Assembly: GCF_000384195.1 (NCBI RefSeq)
Contig: NZ_KB913034.1
Span: forward strand, 272,745 to 336,744
Source of the DNA: Allobaculum stercoricanis DSM 13633
Lineage (GTDB): Bacteria > Bacillota_I > Bacilli_A > Erysipelotrichales > Erysipelotrichaceae
Direction of reading: 5' to 3'
Length of the DNA stretch: 64,000 nt
The notes under the pieces: model-generated
Database searches by the model: none
Seen by the model: only the letters and a program-made list of their open reading frames with translations
Told to the model about the DNA's origin: nothing
Translations under genes and position numbers: made by a program
Part shown: positions 1 through 9,810 of the stretch, piece after piece
Numbering within the stretch: the first letter of the stretch is position 1
Layout: every line of letters begins with the position of its first letter

Positions 1-1493
<1,493 letters not shown>

Positions 1494-1550
1494 CGCATCA
1501 ATCACCGACACGAGTTGATTAGAGACTAGAAAATCAACAAAAAACAAGAA

Positions 1551-1577
1551 AACCGCCTTATATAAGGCGGTTTTTAA
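1551..1577 (+). terminator. Rho-independent terminator of the atp operon
   Basis: A 10-bp perfect stem (AACCGCCTTA / TAAGGCGGTT) closes a two-base top and is followed by a T run. It lies about 57 bases after the atpC stop. Confidence 0.9.
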
Positions 1578-1613
1578 AATTAAGTCTTAGTAGAGATTTA
1601 CTCGATCAAAAAT

Positions 1614-2198
1614 TTATGAATAGGTTCTAATAATTTCTTCTGCAATAATTCGTTTTGAAATGCATCGATCCATGGCTTGTTTTTCTATGTAACGATGCGC
1701 CTCTGGTTCATCAAATTTGAGTTCGCGAATGAGGATCCATTTTGCACGGTTGACGATACGGATTTCTTGCATTTTTTCTTCAATGGACAATGTTTTCTTT
1801 TCGGTTTTTCTGATTTTTTCTCGTGCGCTTGAAAGCCAGCTAAGAGCGATGACCATTGTTTGTTTTGAGATGGGTTTTGAAAGCACAAAAACACCGTGTT
1901 CAGCGACTTTATCATAGATTTCTTCTTGAAGCTCCGCCCCAACCATCAAAAGGACAACGCTCTCTTTTGAATTCGCTGAATCAATCGCAAAGCGTGTACC
2001 GACATCATCAGGGAGTGGTGAGTTGATGATCACAAAATCAAAAGAACGTTCGGTGAGTGCTCGCTTAGCAGCACTGATATTGGATGCGAAATGAATTGGT
2101 GAATATTTTGAAGTGGGGAGCATAGCGACGAGTGTACGATTAAATCTTTCAGCCGCTGAAACGATTAGAGTGCTATAAACTCTTTCTTTCAAACTCAT
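1614..2198 (-). CDS. ANTAR-domain RNA-binding antiterminator (NitR-like)
   Basis: A 194-residue protein with an N-terminal receiver-like domain (about 10-125) and a C-terminal ANTAR domain (about 140-192: an EEKMQEIRIVNRAKWILI helix, the LKFDEPEAHRYIEKQAM segment, and a basic third helix). ANTAR proteins bind tandem hairpins in leader RNA and prevent termination. The receiver is degenerate: the phospho-acceptor position reads IIN-SPLPDD and the N-terminal acidic pair is missing, while the Lys of LSKPI is kept, so it is probably not controlled by ordinary phosphorylation. It lies 33 bases downstream of glnA on the same strand, the glnA-nitR arrangement known from clostridia, where NitR is a proposed nitrogen antiterminator. 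Likely targets are the leaders upstream of gltB1, glnN and purC, but this is inference. Confidence 0.85.
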   Translation of the reverse strand: MSLKERVYSTLIVSAAERFNRTLVAMLPTSKYSPIHFASNISAAKRALTERSFDFVIINSPLPDDVGTRFAIDSANSKESVVLLMVGAELQEEIYDKVAEHGVFVLSKPISKQTMVIALSWLSSAREKIRKTEKKTLSIEEKMQEIRIVNRAKWILIRELKFDEPEAHRYIEKQAMDRCISKRIIAEEIIRTYS

Positions 2199-2231
2199 TG
2201 TTGCTCCCTCCTTTTCGGCTGCTATTCAGCT

Positions 2232-3443
2232 TTATTTATTGCAGTAGATATCTAAAATTGCTGCAGGGATGTGTTGTTGAATGAAATCACTAGTTGTCGC
2301 TGACTTACGAGCATCGTATAAACTTGAAGGTAGTTTTCTAAAATTTTCTAAAGTTTTTGCATCTGCTTTGTATAAGTTAATATTGGCAACTTTGGGTAAG
2401 TCAAGTTTATTTTCAAGTCCATATAATGCAGCATAAATAATTAAGGTAAAGGCAAGATACGGATTTGCCATCGGATCTGGTGAACGAAGTTCGGCACGAC
2501 GATATTCACCAACTGCCGCAGGAATGCGAACGAGCTGAGAACGGTTTTCACTAGACCAAGAAACGTATCCCGGGGCTTTATCTATTCCAAAGCGCTTATA
2601 GGAATCTTCAGTAGGATTCAGGAATGCAGTCATATCTATAACCTTATCGAGAATACCGGCGATCATATAACTCAAGTTTTTCGAATGATCACTTGGTTGA
2701 ACAGACATATTGATATGAAATCCGTTGCCGGGTTCGTGCTCAAGAGGTTTGGGACTGAAATCTACAAAAACACCGTTATGATGAGCAACTGTTTTTACAA
2801 TGGTCTGGAAGGTCATTGTGTTATCCGCTGCCGTTAAAGGATCCGAGTAGCGAAAGTCGATTTCATTTTGGCCAGGACCAACTTCATGATGGGAGCTTTC
2901 AGGGCGGATGCCCATTTGTTCTAAAGTAAGACAGATTTCGCGACGAATGTTTTCACCCCGATCTTCTGGAGCAAGATCCATGTAACCGGCATTATCGTAA
3001 GGGATTTTTGTTGGTTTATTCTTTTCATCAAGCTCAAAAAGATAAAACTCCTGCTCAGAACCAAAGGCAAAAGTGTATCCGGCTTTTTTAGCTTCCTCTA
3101 CGGCTTTTTTTAGCAGACTTCGAGTATCACATTCAAACGGTCTTCCGTCAGGATAGGAGATGCTTGTAAACATCCGGACAACCTTACCATGCTCAGGTCT
3201 CCACGGTAAAAGCATCAGAGTTTCGGGATCGGGATGGAGTAAAAGATCAGAATACATTTCATCGCCAAATCCTGCGATTGCCGAAGCGTCAAAGGCAATC
3301 CCATATTCAAAAGCGCGAGGCAACTCCTCAGGCATAATTGAGATATTTTTTTGTTTTCCAAAGACGTCACAAAAGGTAAGACGAATAAATTTTACATCAT
3401 CCTCTTGGACGTATTGGATTACCTCTTCTTTTGAACACTTCAT
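2232..3443 (-). CDS. glnA: Glutamine synthetase, type I (short form)
   Basis: Makes glutamine from glutamate, ammonia and ATP. The beta-grasp N-terminal domain (KFIRLTFCDVFGKQKN) and catalytic domain are clear: GSEQEFYLF (metal-binding Glu), HHEVGPGQNEIDFRY, NGFHINMS (catalytic His), SSENRSQLVRIP and RRAELRSPDPMANPY. At 403 residues it is some 40 shorter than the Bacillus enzyme. The deficit lies at the C-terminus, which stops soon after KLPSSLYDARKS. Such short GSI proteins occur in clostridia and relatives. It is in the minus-strand run with the glutamate synthase genes, 19 bases after gltB3 and before the ANTAR gene. A second, unrelated-length synthetase (type III) is encoded divergently at 7333. 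Start ATG has an AAGTAGG-type site upstream. Confidence 0.93.
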   Translation of the reverse strand: MKCSKEEVIQYVQEDDVKFIRLTFCDVFGKQKNISIMPEELPRAFEYGIAFDASAIAGFGDEMYSDLLLHPDPETLMLLPWRPEHGKVVRMFTSISYPDGRPFECDTRSLLKKAVEEAKKAGYTFAFGSEQEFYLFELDEKNKPTKIPYDNAGYMDLAPEDRGENIRREICLTLEQMGIRPESSHHEVGPGQNEIDFRYSDPLTAADNTMTFQTIVKTVAHHNGVFVDFSPKPLEHEPGNGFHINMSVQPSDHSKNLSYMIAGILDKVIDMTAFLNPTEDSYKRFGIDKAPGYVSWSSENRSQLVRIPAAVGEYRRAELRSPDPMANPYLAFTLIIYAALYGLENKLDLPKVANINLYKADAKTLENFRKLPSSLYDARKSATTSDFIQQHIPAAILDIYCNK

Positions 3444-3462
3444 ATGATCCTACCTACTTTCT

Positions 3463-4182
3463 TTAATTTTCTACATACATTTGTTTGTAAGGATTGTTGC
3501 TGTCAGGAGTAACGACAGTGAAGGGGGAAGCTAACACCTCGTTTATATTGTAACCAAATAAATCACAGTATTCGATAAGATATGTTTTCAATTCTTCCAT
3601 ATCCGATTCATTGGCTAAGCGAGCGGTTACTTGACGAGGGAATTTCACGTCTTTACATTCACTTCTTAAAAACATTTTTCCACCATGCATTCCCGTACAA
3701 GGGAAGAATCCGATGATGTTTTTATTTTTTTCTTCGAGGCCGAGAACAATAATGACACCACCTGCTTGATATTCGCCAAGAAAACTTCCCGCACTTCCGC
3801 CAATTACCATAACGGGGACTTTTGTTTTGTAGGATTTCATATGGATGCCGGCACGGTAGCCGGCATTGCCTTTGACAAAAATTTTTCCGCCCCGCATGGC
3901 ATAGCCTGCAGCATCACCGATATTGCCATGGATAATAATTTTCCCTTCATTCATCGTATCTCCTACGGCATCTTGTGCGTTTGCATGAACGATAATGGTC
4001 GATCCATTGAGATAAGCGCCTAAAGCATTACCGGGTACGCCATGAATTGTGATGTTCTTATCCGACAGACCAGCGCCAATGAACCGTTGACCGCAACATT
4101 CCTCAAGTGTAATAGGGCTAGTATTGTTTCGCAAAGCTTCATTTAAAGTTTTGTAATCCAAATTTTTAACATTCAATAACAT
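3463..4182 (-). CDS. Glutamate synthase, GXGXG (alpha-subunit C-terminal) domain protein
   Basis: This 239-residue protein corresponds to the right-handed beta-helix GXGXG domain at the C-terminus of the large glutamate synthase subunit. The repeated pattern is visible as GAGLSDKNITIHG, GNALGAYLNGSTIIVHANAQDAVGD, GKIIIHGNIGDAAGYAMRGGKIFVKGNAGYRAG and GGVIIVLGL. It is encoded separately, as in archaeal-type split GltB. The ATG at 4182 was preferred to a TTG at 4194 because the purine-rich site GGAAAG directly abuts the TTG. It lies 158 bases after the FMN-domain gene and 19 before glnA. It has no catalytic centre of its own and should work only in complex with the other two parts. Confidence 0.88.
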   Translation of the reverse strand: MLLNVKNLDYKTLNEALRNNTSPITLEECCGQRFIGAGLSDKNITIHGVPGNALGAYLNGSTIIVHANAQDAVGDTMNEGKIIIHGNIGDAAGYAMRGGKIFVKGNAGYRAGIHMKSYKTKVPVMVIGGSAGSFLGEYQAGGVIIVLGLEEKNKNIIGFFPCTGMHGGKMFLRSECKDVKFPRQVTARLANESDMEELKTYLIEYCDLFGYNINEVLASPFTVVTPDSNNPYKQMYVEN

Positions 4183-4194
4183 GATATAAACCAA

Positions 4195-4340
4195 CTTTCC
4201 AATAAAGTTTTATGATTTTTAGGAGAAAATGAGTTTTCGCAACCTTAAAAATAACCGAGTTGCAACTATTGTTGTACAACAAGTTATTTAAATGATTCAT
4301 GCGAAAATGCTAAGTTTAATATTTACTCATAATTGTTTCT
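4195..4340 (-). promoter_or_regulatory. Intergenic spacer with 14-bp palindrome
   Basis: A 146-base AT-rich gap in an otherwise tight minus-strand operon. It contains the perfect palindrome TTGTTGTACAACAA at 4269-4282 and several A/T-rich boxes that could form an internal promoter for gltB3-glnA-nitR. The palindrome could be an operator, but no regulator for it is identified. It does not match the GlnR consensus. Confidence 0.35.
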
Positions 4341-5846
4341 TTATTCTCCGGCATGAGCAATGCCTAAAATCTCAAGTTCTTTGTTCGTTAGTCCGATGCC
4401 ACGTAACATCAGACGGTTTCCACGAAGAGCCTCGATGGAGTTGATGCCCATACCGCCCATTAATTCTTTGATTTCTTGTTGCCAGGCGGTTATTAAATTG
4501 ACAAGACGTTTGCAGCCTAAATCAGGGTTGAGACGCTTAACGAGATCCTCTCTTTGTGTTGCAATCCCCCAATTACATTTGCCACTTTGGCAGGTGCGAC
4601 AAAGATGGCATCCCAGAGCAAGCAGGGCTGCCGTTGCAATATAGCAAGCATCCGCTCCAAGAGCGATCATTTTCACAACATCAGCGGCATTGCGGATACT
4701 GCCACCAACAACAAGAGACACATTGTTTCGGATCCCTTCATCACGAAGTCGTTGATCGACCGCTGCCAAAGCAAGTTCAATAGGGATACCGACGTTATCA
4801 CGGATACGGGTGGGTGCTGCACCTGTACCACCACGCAAGCCATCAATCGCGATAATATCCGCACCACTTCTGGCAATGCCGCTTGCAATAGCGGCAATAT
4901 TATGTACGGCGGCGACTTTTACAATGACAGGTTTTTTATATTCTGTTGCCTCTTTTAGTGAGAAGACAAGTTGACGAAGATCTTCGATCGAATAAATATC
5001 GTGATGGGGAGCTGGAGAAATCGCATCTGATCCTTCAGGAATCATTCGGGTACGAGAAACATCGCCAACAATTTTTGCTCCTGGCAAATGACCACCAATT
5101 CCTGGTTTTGCACCTTGTCCCATTTTGATTTCAATCGCAGCGCCGGCGTTTAGAAAGTCTTCATGAACACCGAAGCGTCCAGAAGCAACTTGAACGATTG
5201 TATTTGGACCATATACATAGAAATCTTCATGCAGACCACCTTCGCCGGTATTATAGAGAATGCCAAGTTCAGTAGCGGCACGGGCTAAGGCGGCGTGAGC
5301 GTTATAACTGATGGAACCATAACTCATCGCAGAAAACATGATGGGCACAGATAGTTCAATCTGTGGAGGCAATTCGCATTTTAATTGTCCATTTTTGTCA
5401 CGCTCAATTTTTTCAGGCTTTTTCCCCAAGAACACGCGGGTTTCCATAGGCTCACGCAAAGGATCGATTGGGGGATTGGTGACCTGTGAGGCATTGATCA
5501 GGATTTTATCTAAATATACCGGCAACTCATTGGGATTGCCCATAGATGAAAGGAGGACACCACCGCTATTTGCCTGTTTGTAGATTTCTTTAATCGTATT
5601 GCTCTGCCAATTGGCGTTTTCGCGAAAAGTACAGTCACTCTTGACGATTTTTAGCGCTCTAGTCGGACAGAATGATACACAACGCTGACAGTTGATACAT
5701 TTGGTTTCGTCAGCCACCATCACCCCTTTTTCTTTGTTTAAGATGTGAACCTCATTAGCACATTGCCTTTCGCATATACGGCAGGTGATGCAGCGATCGG
5801 TATTGCGGATCACTTCAAATTCGGGGTAGATAAATTCTAAACTCAT
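4341..5846 (-). CDS. Glutamate synthase FMN domain with N-terminal ferredoxin
   Basis: Central catalytic part of an archaeal-type glutamate synthase (about 501 residues). Residues 20-70 form a two-cluster ferredoxin module (CITCRICERQC and CINCQRCVSFC), expected to hold two [4Fe-4S] clusters and deliver electrons. The rest is the FMN-binding alpha/beta barrel: FSAMSYGSISYNAH, TGEGGLHEDF, KMGQGAKPGIGGHLPG, IAIDGLRGGTGAAP, VVGGSIRNAADVVK, and the cysteine motif CHLCRTCQSGKCNWGIATQ that holds a [3Fe-4S]-type cluster in the family. The ATG at 5846 comes one base after the stop of the upstream gene. A GTG at 5858 has almost no spacing from the AGGAAGG site. Because no separate GltD-like subunit is present in the window, electrons probably come from ferredoxin or an unlinked reductase. 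Confidence 0.93.
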   Translation of the reverse strand: MSLEFIYPEFEVIRNTDRCITCRICERQCANEVHILNKEKGVMVADETKCINCQRCVSFCPTRALKIVKSDCTFRENANWQSNTIKEIYKQANSGGVLLSSMGNPNELPVYLDKILINASQVTNPPIDPLREPMETRVFLGKKPEKIERDKNGQLKCELPPQIELSVPIMFSAMSYGSISYNAHAALARAATELGILYNTGEGGLHEDFYVYGPNTIVQVASGRFGVHEDFLNAGAAIEIKMGQGAKPGIGGHLPGAKIVGDVSRTRMIPEGSDAISPAPHHDIYSIEDLRQLVFSLKEATEYKKPVIVKVAAVHNIAAIASGIARSGADIIAIDGLRGGTGAAPTRIRDNVGIPIELALAAVDQRLRDEGIRNNVSLVVGGSIRNAADVVKMIALGADACYIATAALLALGCHLCRTCQSGKCNWGIATQREDLVKRLNPDLGCKRLVNLITAWQQEIKELMGGMGINSIEALRGNRLMLRGIGLTNKELEILGIAHAGE

Positions 5847-5847
5847 T

Positions 5848-6941
5848 TTAAAATGCACCTTCCTTTACCTTCACAATTACCGGTTCACCGCCGGCGGGAG
5901 CCCAAATGTTTTGGGCATCAGGTTCCATTGTGCGAATCGCTGCTTCTTCGCTAGCGATAAAGACTTTATCTTCTTTTTCGCCAACCACCATTGAACGAAG
6001 TTTTAAGCGATCGTTCAAGGCCATCAGTCCACCCTCAAAGCCAAGGACAATAGAAAAAGGTCCGGTGATGAGCAAGCTTGCAAACAGAGTTCGTAGAAAA
6101 GTATATTTTTCTTTTTCGGCTAAATTCGTTTTGTCTTCAATCGTGCTCCAGAATGGGGCGGCAACAACGCTAGCCGCTTCATCGAGCGTGAGTCCCTGCA
6201 CGCGAAGCAGGTAGTCCATAATATAGGTGATGACTTCTGTATCGGTTTGTAAGGTACATTTATAGCCGAACATCTCAATAAAACGGCGGTTCGCATCATA
6301 GGAAGAAATTTCACCATTATGGACGATGGACCAATCAAGTAGGGTAAACGGGTGAGCCCCACCCCACCATCCGGGAGTATTCGTCGGGTAGCGACCGTGA
6401 GCAATCCAACAATAACCTTCGTATTCCTCCAGTTTATAAAAGACCCCAACATCTTCTGGATAACCAACGGCTTTGAAGGTTCCCATATTCTTGCCACTAG
6501 AAAAGACATATGCCCCCTGCAATTCGGAGTTGATCTTCATGACCGTTCGAGCGACGAATTCTTTTTCATCAAGTTGCAACGAGCAAGTAAGGATTTAAAT
6601 GGAGCAACAAAGTATCTCCAAATAATCGGCTCATCTTTGATTTCAGGGATGGTCCGTGTGGGAATCTTTTCACTCTTTACAATTTCAAAGCGATCTTTTA
6701 AAAATTCCTCACATTTTTTTCGTGTTGCCCGGGAGTCATAAAACAGATGTAATGCGTAAAAATCTTTATATTCGGGATAAATGCCATAACCACTGAAACC
6801 ACCACCAAGTCCATTGGAACGGTCATGCATAGGTTTCATTGCGTTGTAAATAATATCGCCGGACATCCTTTTTCCTTCTTTGGAAATAACAGCCGCAATT
6901 GTACATCCGGAGGGGATTCGTACTTGTCCTTCTACTTTCAT
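5848..6941 (-). pseudogene. Glutamate synthase glutamine-amidotransferase domain, frameshifted
   Basis: Two adjacent minus-strand frames together make one class II glutamine amidotransferase of about 365 residues, the family length. The first (6537-6941) carries the N-terminus RIPSGCTIAAVIS with the presumptive nucleophile Cys, then MHDRSNGLGGGFSGYGIYPEYKDF, and ends out of frame after IIWRYFVAPFKS. The second (5848-6579) continues with LDEKEFVARTVMKINSE, AHGRYPTNTPGWWGGAHPF, VHNGEISSYDANRR and the C-terminus. The two overlap by 43 bases and the join requires a one-base shift between about 6540 and 6600. The downstream frame has a stop just upstream of this zone, so it cannot start earlier. 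The ATG at 6941 follows an AAGGAAAGGAA site. Either the gene is disrupted, the base is an assembly error, or a shift occurs in translation. The two downstream partner genes are intact. Confidence 0.85.
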
Positions 6942-6969
6942 ATGGATTCCTTTCCTTTTCAAAATAGAT

Positions 6970-7025
6970 AAGAAAAGGCGCTCATCTCGCTACAGAATCA
7001 GTTCTGTATTGAAATGAACGCCTTT
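6970..7025 (-). terminator. Terminator-like leader hairpin before gltB1 (attenuator candidate)
   Basis: On the minus strand the arms AAAGGCG (7025-7019) and CGCCTTT (6980-6974) enclose an inner ATTC/GAT region and an apical ACAGAA-CTGA-TTCTGT hairpin. A T-rich stretch (TTCTTATCTATTTT) follows. It lies about 30 bases upstream of the gltB1 start, inside the probable leader, so full termination would silence the operon. The GCAAAGGCG start is shared with the leaders of glnN and purC. Confidence 0.6.
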
Positions 7026-7136
7026 GCTCATTTTTTCTTTTTCGGTACCTTACACCATGAACTTCGTTTTATCAAGGGAATAAGGAGGGTTTCTAAATTT
7101 CGTTGAAATTTGTTTGAAAAAGTTTTCTGAAAATGT

Positions 7137-7165
7137 TTGACAAATTATTTTTGTGGGTATATAAA
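7137..7165 (+). promoter_or_regulatory. Sigma-A promoter of glnN
   Basis: TTGACA (7137-7142), a 17-base spacer, then TATAAA (7160-7165). Transcription would begin near 7172, giving a leader of about 160 bases. Confidence 0.75.
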
Positions 7166-7257
7166 AGCTTGCATAAAAGCAGATACGTCTTTGGGCGGAG
7201 TGTTCAAAGAGGTTCTTCTTCTTTTTGGAATCCAAAAACAAGTACAGATAAAGAAGG

Positions 7258-7306
7258 CAAAGGCGTCTTTAATGTTTTTACATTAAAGGCGCCTTTGTCT
7301 ATTTAG
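7258..7306 (+). terminator. Leader terminator-like hairpin before glnN
   Basis: A 17-bp stem (CAAAGGCGTCTTTAATG against CATTAAAGGCGCCTTTG, one G-U pair) with a six-base T-rich loop, followed by TCTATTT. It is well inside the glnN leader, 27 bases before the start codon. Two smaller hairpins precede it (CTTTG/CAAAG near 7190-7210 and TTTTTGG/CCAAAAA near 7222-7238). The position fits transcription attenuation, plausibly relieved by the ANTAR protein encoded at 1614-2198. The classical hexaloop ANTAR motif was not found by eye. Confidence 0.65.
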
Positions 7307-7332
7307 GAAAACAAGGAAAAGGAGAATGTATT

Positions 7333-9429
7333 ATGTCAACGGTAACAGATTATTTTGGCAGTTTGGTTTTTGATGACAGAGTAATGAAAGCTACGCTATC
7401 CGCTAAGGTATACGGCTCATTGAAAAAGACGATTGAACAAGGAACAGAACTAGATATCAGCGTTGCTAATGCCGTGGCTGCAGCAATGAAGGATTGGGCG
7501 GTTGCTAAAGGAGCAACACACTATACGCATTGGTTTCAGCCACTTACAGGGATCACCGCCGAAAAACATGATAGTTTTATTACTCCATCACCTGATGGTG
7601 GGGTGATTATGGAGTTTTCAGGAAAAGAACTCATCAAAGGTGAACCAGATGCTTCTTCTTTCCCAAGTGGTGGTCTAAGAGCTACTTTTGAGGCAAGAGG
7701 GTATACTGCATGGGATCCAACATCTTATGCGTTTATTAAAGGGAAAACTTTGTGTATTCCTACCGCATTTTGTGCCTATGGCGCACAAGCGCTCGATAAA
7801 AAGACACCTCTGTTGCGTTCTATGGAGGCCCTTAATAAGCAGGCATTGCGGATTCTTAGACTATTTGGCAACGAGAGTGTAAAGCGAGTGACTAGCTCTG
7901 TCGGTCCCGAACAAGAGTATTTTCTAATCACAAAGGAAATGTATGATCAACGACCTGATCTTCGTTTTACTGGTCGCACTTTATTTGGGGCAAAGCCGCC
8001 AAAAGGACAAGAAATGGATGACCATTATTTTGGGGTCATCAAGCCAAGAGTTGCCGCGTATATGGAAGAACTGAATGAAGAACTCTGGAAGTTAGGAATC
8101 TTGGCCAAAACGGAACACAACGAAGTTGCGCCAGCTCAACATGAATTGGCGCCAATCTATACGACGACCAATATTGCAACCGACCACAACCAGCTTACGA
8201 TGGAAATTATGCAAAAAGTGGCCGGAAAGCATGGGCTTGTTTGCTTGCTTCATGAAAAACCTTTCGCCGGGGTCAACGGAAGTGGCAAGCACAACAACTG
8301 GTCGATTGCGACTGATACGGGTCAGAACCTCCTTTCACCGGGTGCAACACCTTATGAAAATGCGCAGTTCTTGTTGTTCTTGTGCGCAGTCATTAAAGCA
8401 GTAGATGATTATCAAGATCTTCTTCGTATTTCTGTTGCGACTGCGGGAAACGATCATCGTCTGGGCGCAAACGAAGCACCTCCTGCGGTTGTATCTATGT
8501 TTTTGGGCGATGAGTTAAATGCGGTTTTGGAAGCGATCAAAACGGATACTCCTTATAAAGATATAGTAAAGACGCAAATGAAACTTGGAGTTGATGTGCT
8601 GCCGAAGTTTAATCGGGATACGACTGACCGAAACAGAACATCTCCATTTGCTTTTACAGGTAATAAGTTCGAGTTCCGGATGCTCGGTTCTTCTAACAGC
8701 ATCGCTTGTGCAAACATTATGTTAAACAGTGCAGTTGCCGAGTCTTTAAAAATCTACGCGGATCGATTGGAAGGTGTAGAAGATTTTGAAACGGCTCTTC
8801 ATGAGATGATTCGTAAAACAATCAAAGATCACAAACGCATCATCTTTAATGGGAATGGATATGACGAAAGTTGGATTCAAGAAGCAACCGAAAAACGTGG
8901 CTTGATCAACTACCGCACAACTGCGGATTGTATGCCGCATCTATTGGATCAAAAGAATGTCGATATGCTCACCTCTCATGGGGTGTTCACCGAAGCAGAG
9001 CTTGAGTCTAGATGTGAAATTATGCTAGAGAACTATTGCAAGACGATTGTGATTGAAGCAAACACAATGATTGATATGGCAAAGACGCAGATCGCTCCGG
9101 CAATCGAAGCGTATTGCGCTGATGTAGCAAAGGCGGCAACGACAAAGAAAGAGCTTGATCGTGCACTTGCTTGCAGCTATGAAACTGAACTGGTAAGAAA
9201 ACTTTCAGCATTGACTGATCGGATTGCAATCCAGGTCGAAGAGTTGGAGCAGGCTATTATTTCTTTGAATCGTGCAGAAAATATCATCGAAGAATCCGCT
9301 ATGATTCGTGATAAAGTGCTTGGCTTGATGGGGAAATTAAGAATCCCTTGCGATGAAGCGGAAACTCTTACTGCAAAGCGCTATTGGCCGATGCCGACTT
9401 ATGCAGATATTTTATTTAGCGTCAAATAA
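7333..9429 (+). CDS. glnN: Glutamine synthetase, type III
   Basis: A 698-residue type III glutamine synthetase, the large form known from Bacteroides and many Firmicutes. It makes glutamine from glutamate, ammonia and ATP as a dodecamer. Diagnostic stretches are [19 protein letters not shown], the [20 protein letters not shown] loop, GPEQEYFLI (metal-binding Glu), [25 protein letters not shown] (His/Asn region) and [17 protein letters not shown]. It has its own promoter and attenuator-like leader and stands divergently from the glutamate synthase operon. With glnA it gives this organism two synthetases of different type within 5 kb. The ATG has a GGAGAA site upstream. Confidence 0.95.
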   Translation: MSTVTDYFGSLVFDDRVMKATLSAKVYGSLKKTIEQGTELDISVANAVAAAMKDWAVAKGATHYTHWFQPLTGITAEKHDSFITPSPDGGVIMEFSGKELIKGEPDASSFPSGGLRATFEARGYTAWDPTSYAFIKGKTLCIPTAFCAYGAQALDKKTPLLRSMEALNKQALRILRLFGNESVKRVTSSVGPEQEYFLITKEMYDQRPDLRFTGRTLFGAKPPKGQEMDDHYFGVIKPRVAAYMEELNEELWKLGILAKTEHNEVAPAQHELAPIYTTTNIATDHNQLTMEIMQKVAGKHGLVCLLHEKPFAGVNGSGKHNNWSIATDTGQNLLSPGATPYENAQFLLFLCAVIKAVDDYQDLLRISVATAGNDHRLGANEAPPAVVSMFLGDELNAVLEAIKTDTPYKDIVKTQMKLGVDVLPKFNRDTTDRNRTSPFAFTGNKFEFRMLGSSNSIACANIMLNSAVAESLKIYADRLEGVEDFETALHEMIRKTIKDHKRIIFNGNGYDESWIQEATEKRGLINYRTTADCMPHLLDQKNVDMLTSHGVFTEAELESRCEIMLENYCKTIVIEANTMIDMAKTQIAPAIEAYCADVAKAATTKKELDRALACSYETELVRKLSALTDRIAIQVEELEQAIISLNRAENIIEESAMIRDKVLGLMGKLRIPCDEAETLTAKRYWPMPTYADILFSVK

Positions 9430-9544
9430 ATAGAGACAATGATCCATCATAGCAATAGAAAAAGGAATGTCGTTTCAAGACAATTCAAGAGTTAAATAGA
9501 TTCGATTTATGCCATTGAAAGACGAAAATAAATAACAAAATATA

Positions 9545-9797
9545 GGAAAAGCGTTTGAGAAAAGACAAATCATGTAGATCACTTGTTTATAGCGAGTACG
9601 AGAGGGTGGAAGTCGTATAGCAAGCCTGCATGAATAACACTTTTCGAGCTGCAATCTGAACAGAAAATTCTGAGTAGGTGCGCCGTATCGTCATACGTTA
9701 ATTGACAGAGTCTTCATTGAGACTTGGAAAATGAGAACAAATGCAGGTGGCACCGCGAGTACAGCAATCGCCCTGTAGGATGCTGAATTTATTTTAT
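9545..9797 (+). promoter_or_regulatory. T-box leader (tRNA-Asn sensing) upstream of asnB
   Basis: The diagnostic T-box AGGTGGCACCGCG lies at 9745-9757. A Stem I-like region precedes it, with the family features GCGAGTACGAG, AGGGTGG and GAGTAGG. The triplet AAC at 9659-9661, within CTGAACAGA and followed by a purine, fits an asparagine specifier codon and agrees with the downstream asparagine synthetase. Uncharged tRNA-Asn would stabilise the antiterminator and raise expression. The element after the T-box (TACAG / CTGTA hairpin, then TTTATTTTA) is weak as an intrinsic terminator, so readout could be partly translational. Specifier assignment is less certain than the T-box itself. The 115 bases between glnN and this leader hold nothing recognisable. 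Confidence 0.88.
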
Positions 9798-9810
9798 GGA
9801 GGAATTTTCC

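Noticed and set aside
7050..7241. Minus-strand frame of 63 codons upstream of glnN
   Set aside because: It covers the glnN promoter and leader and resembles no protein.
7166..7332. Canonical ANTAR two-hairpin RNA motif in the glnN leader
   Set aside because: Hairpins exist, but none shows the expected six-base loops with A at 1 and G at 4. Kept only as a hypothesis.
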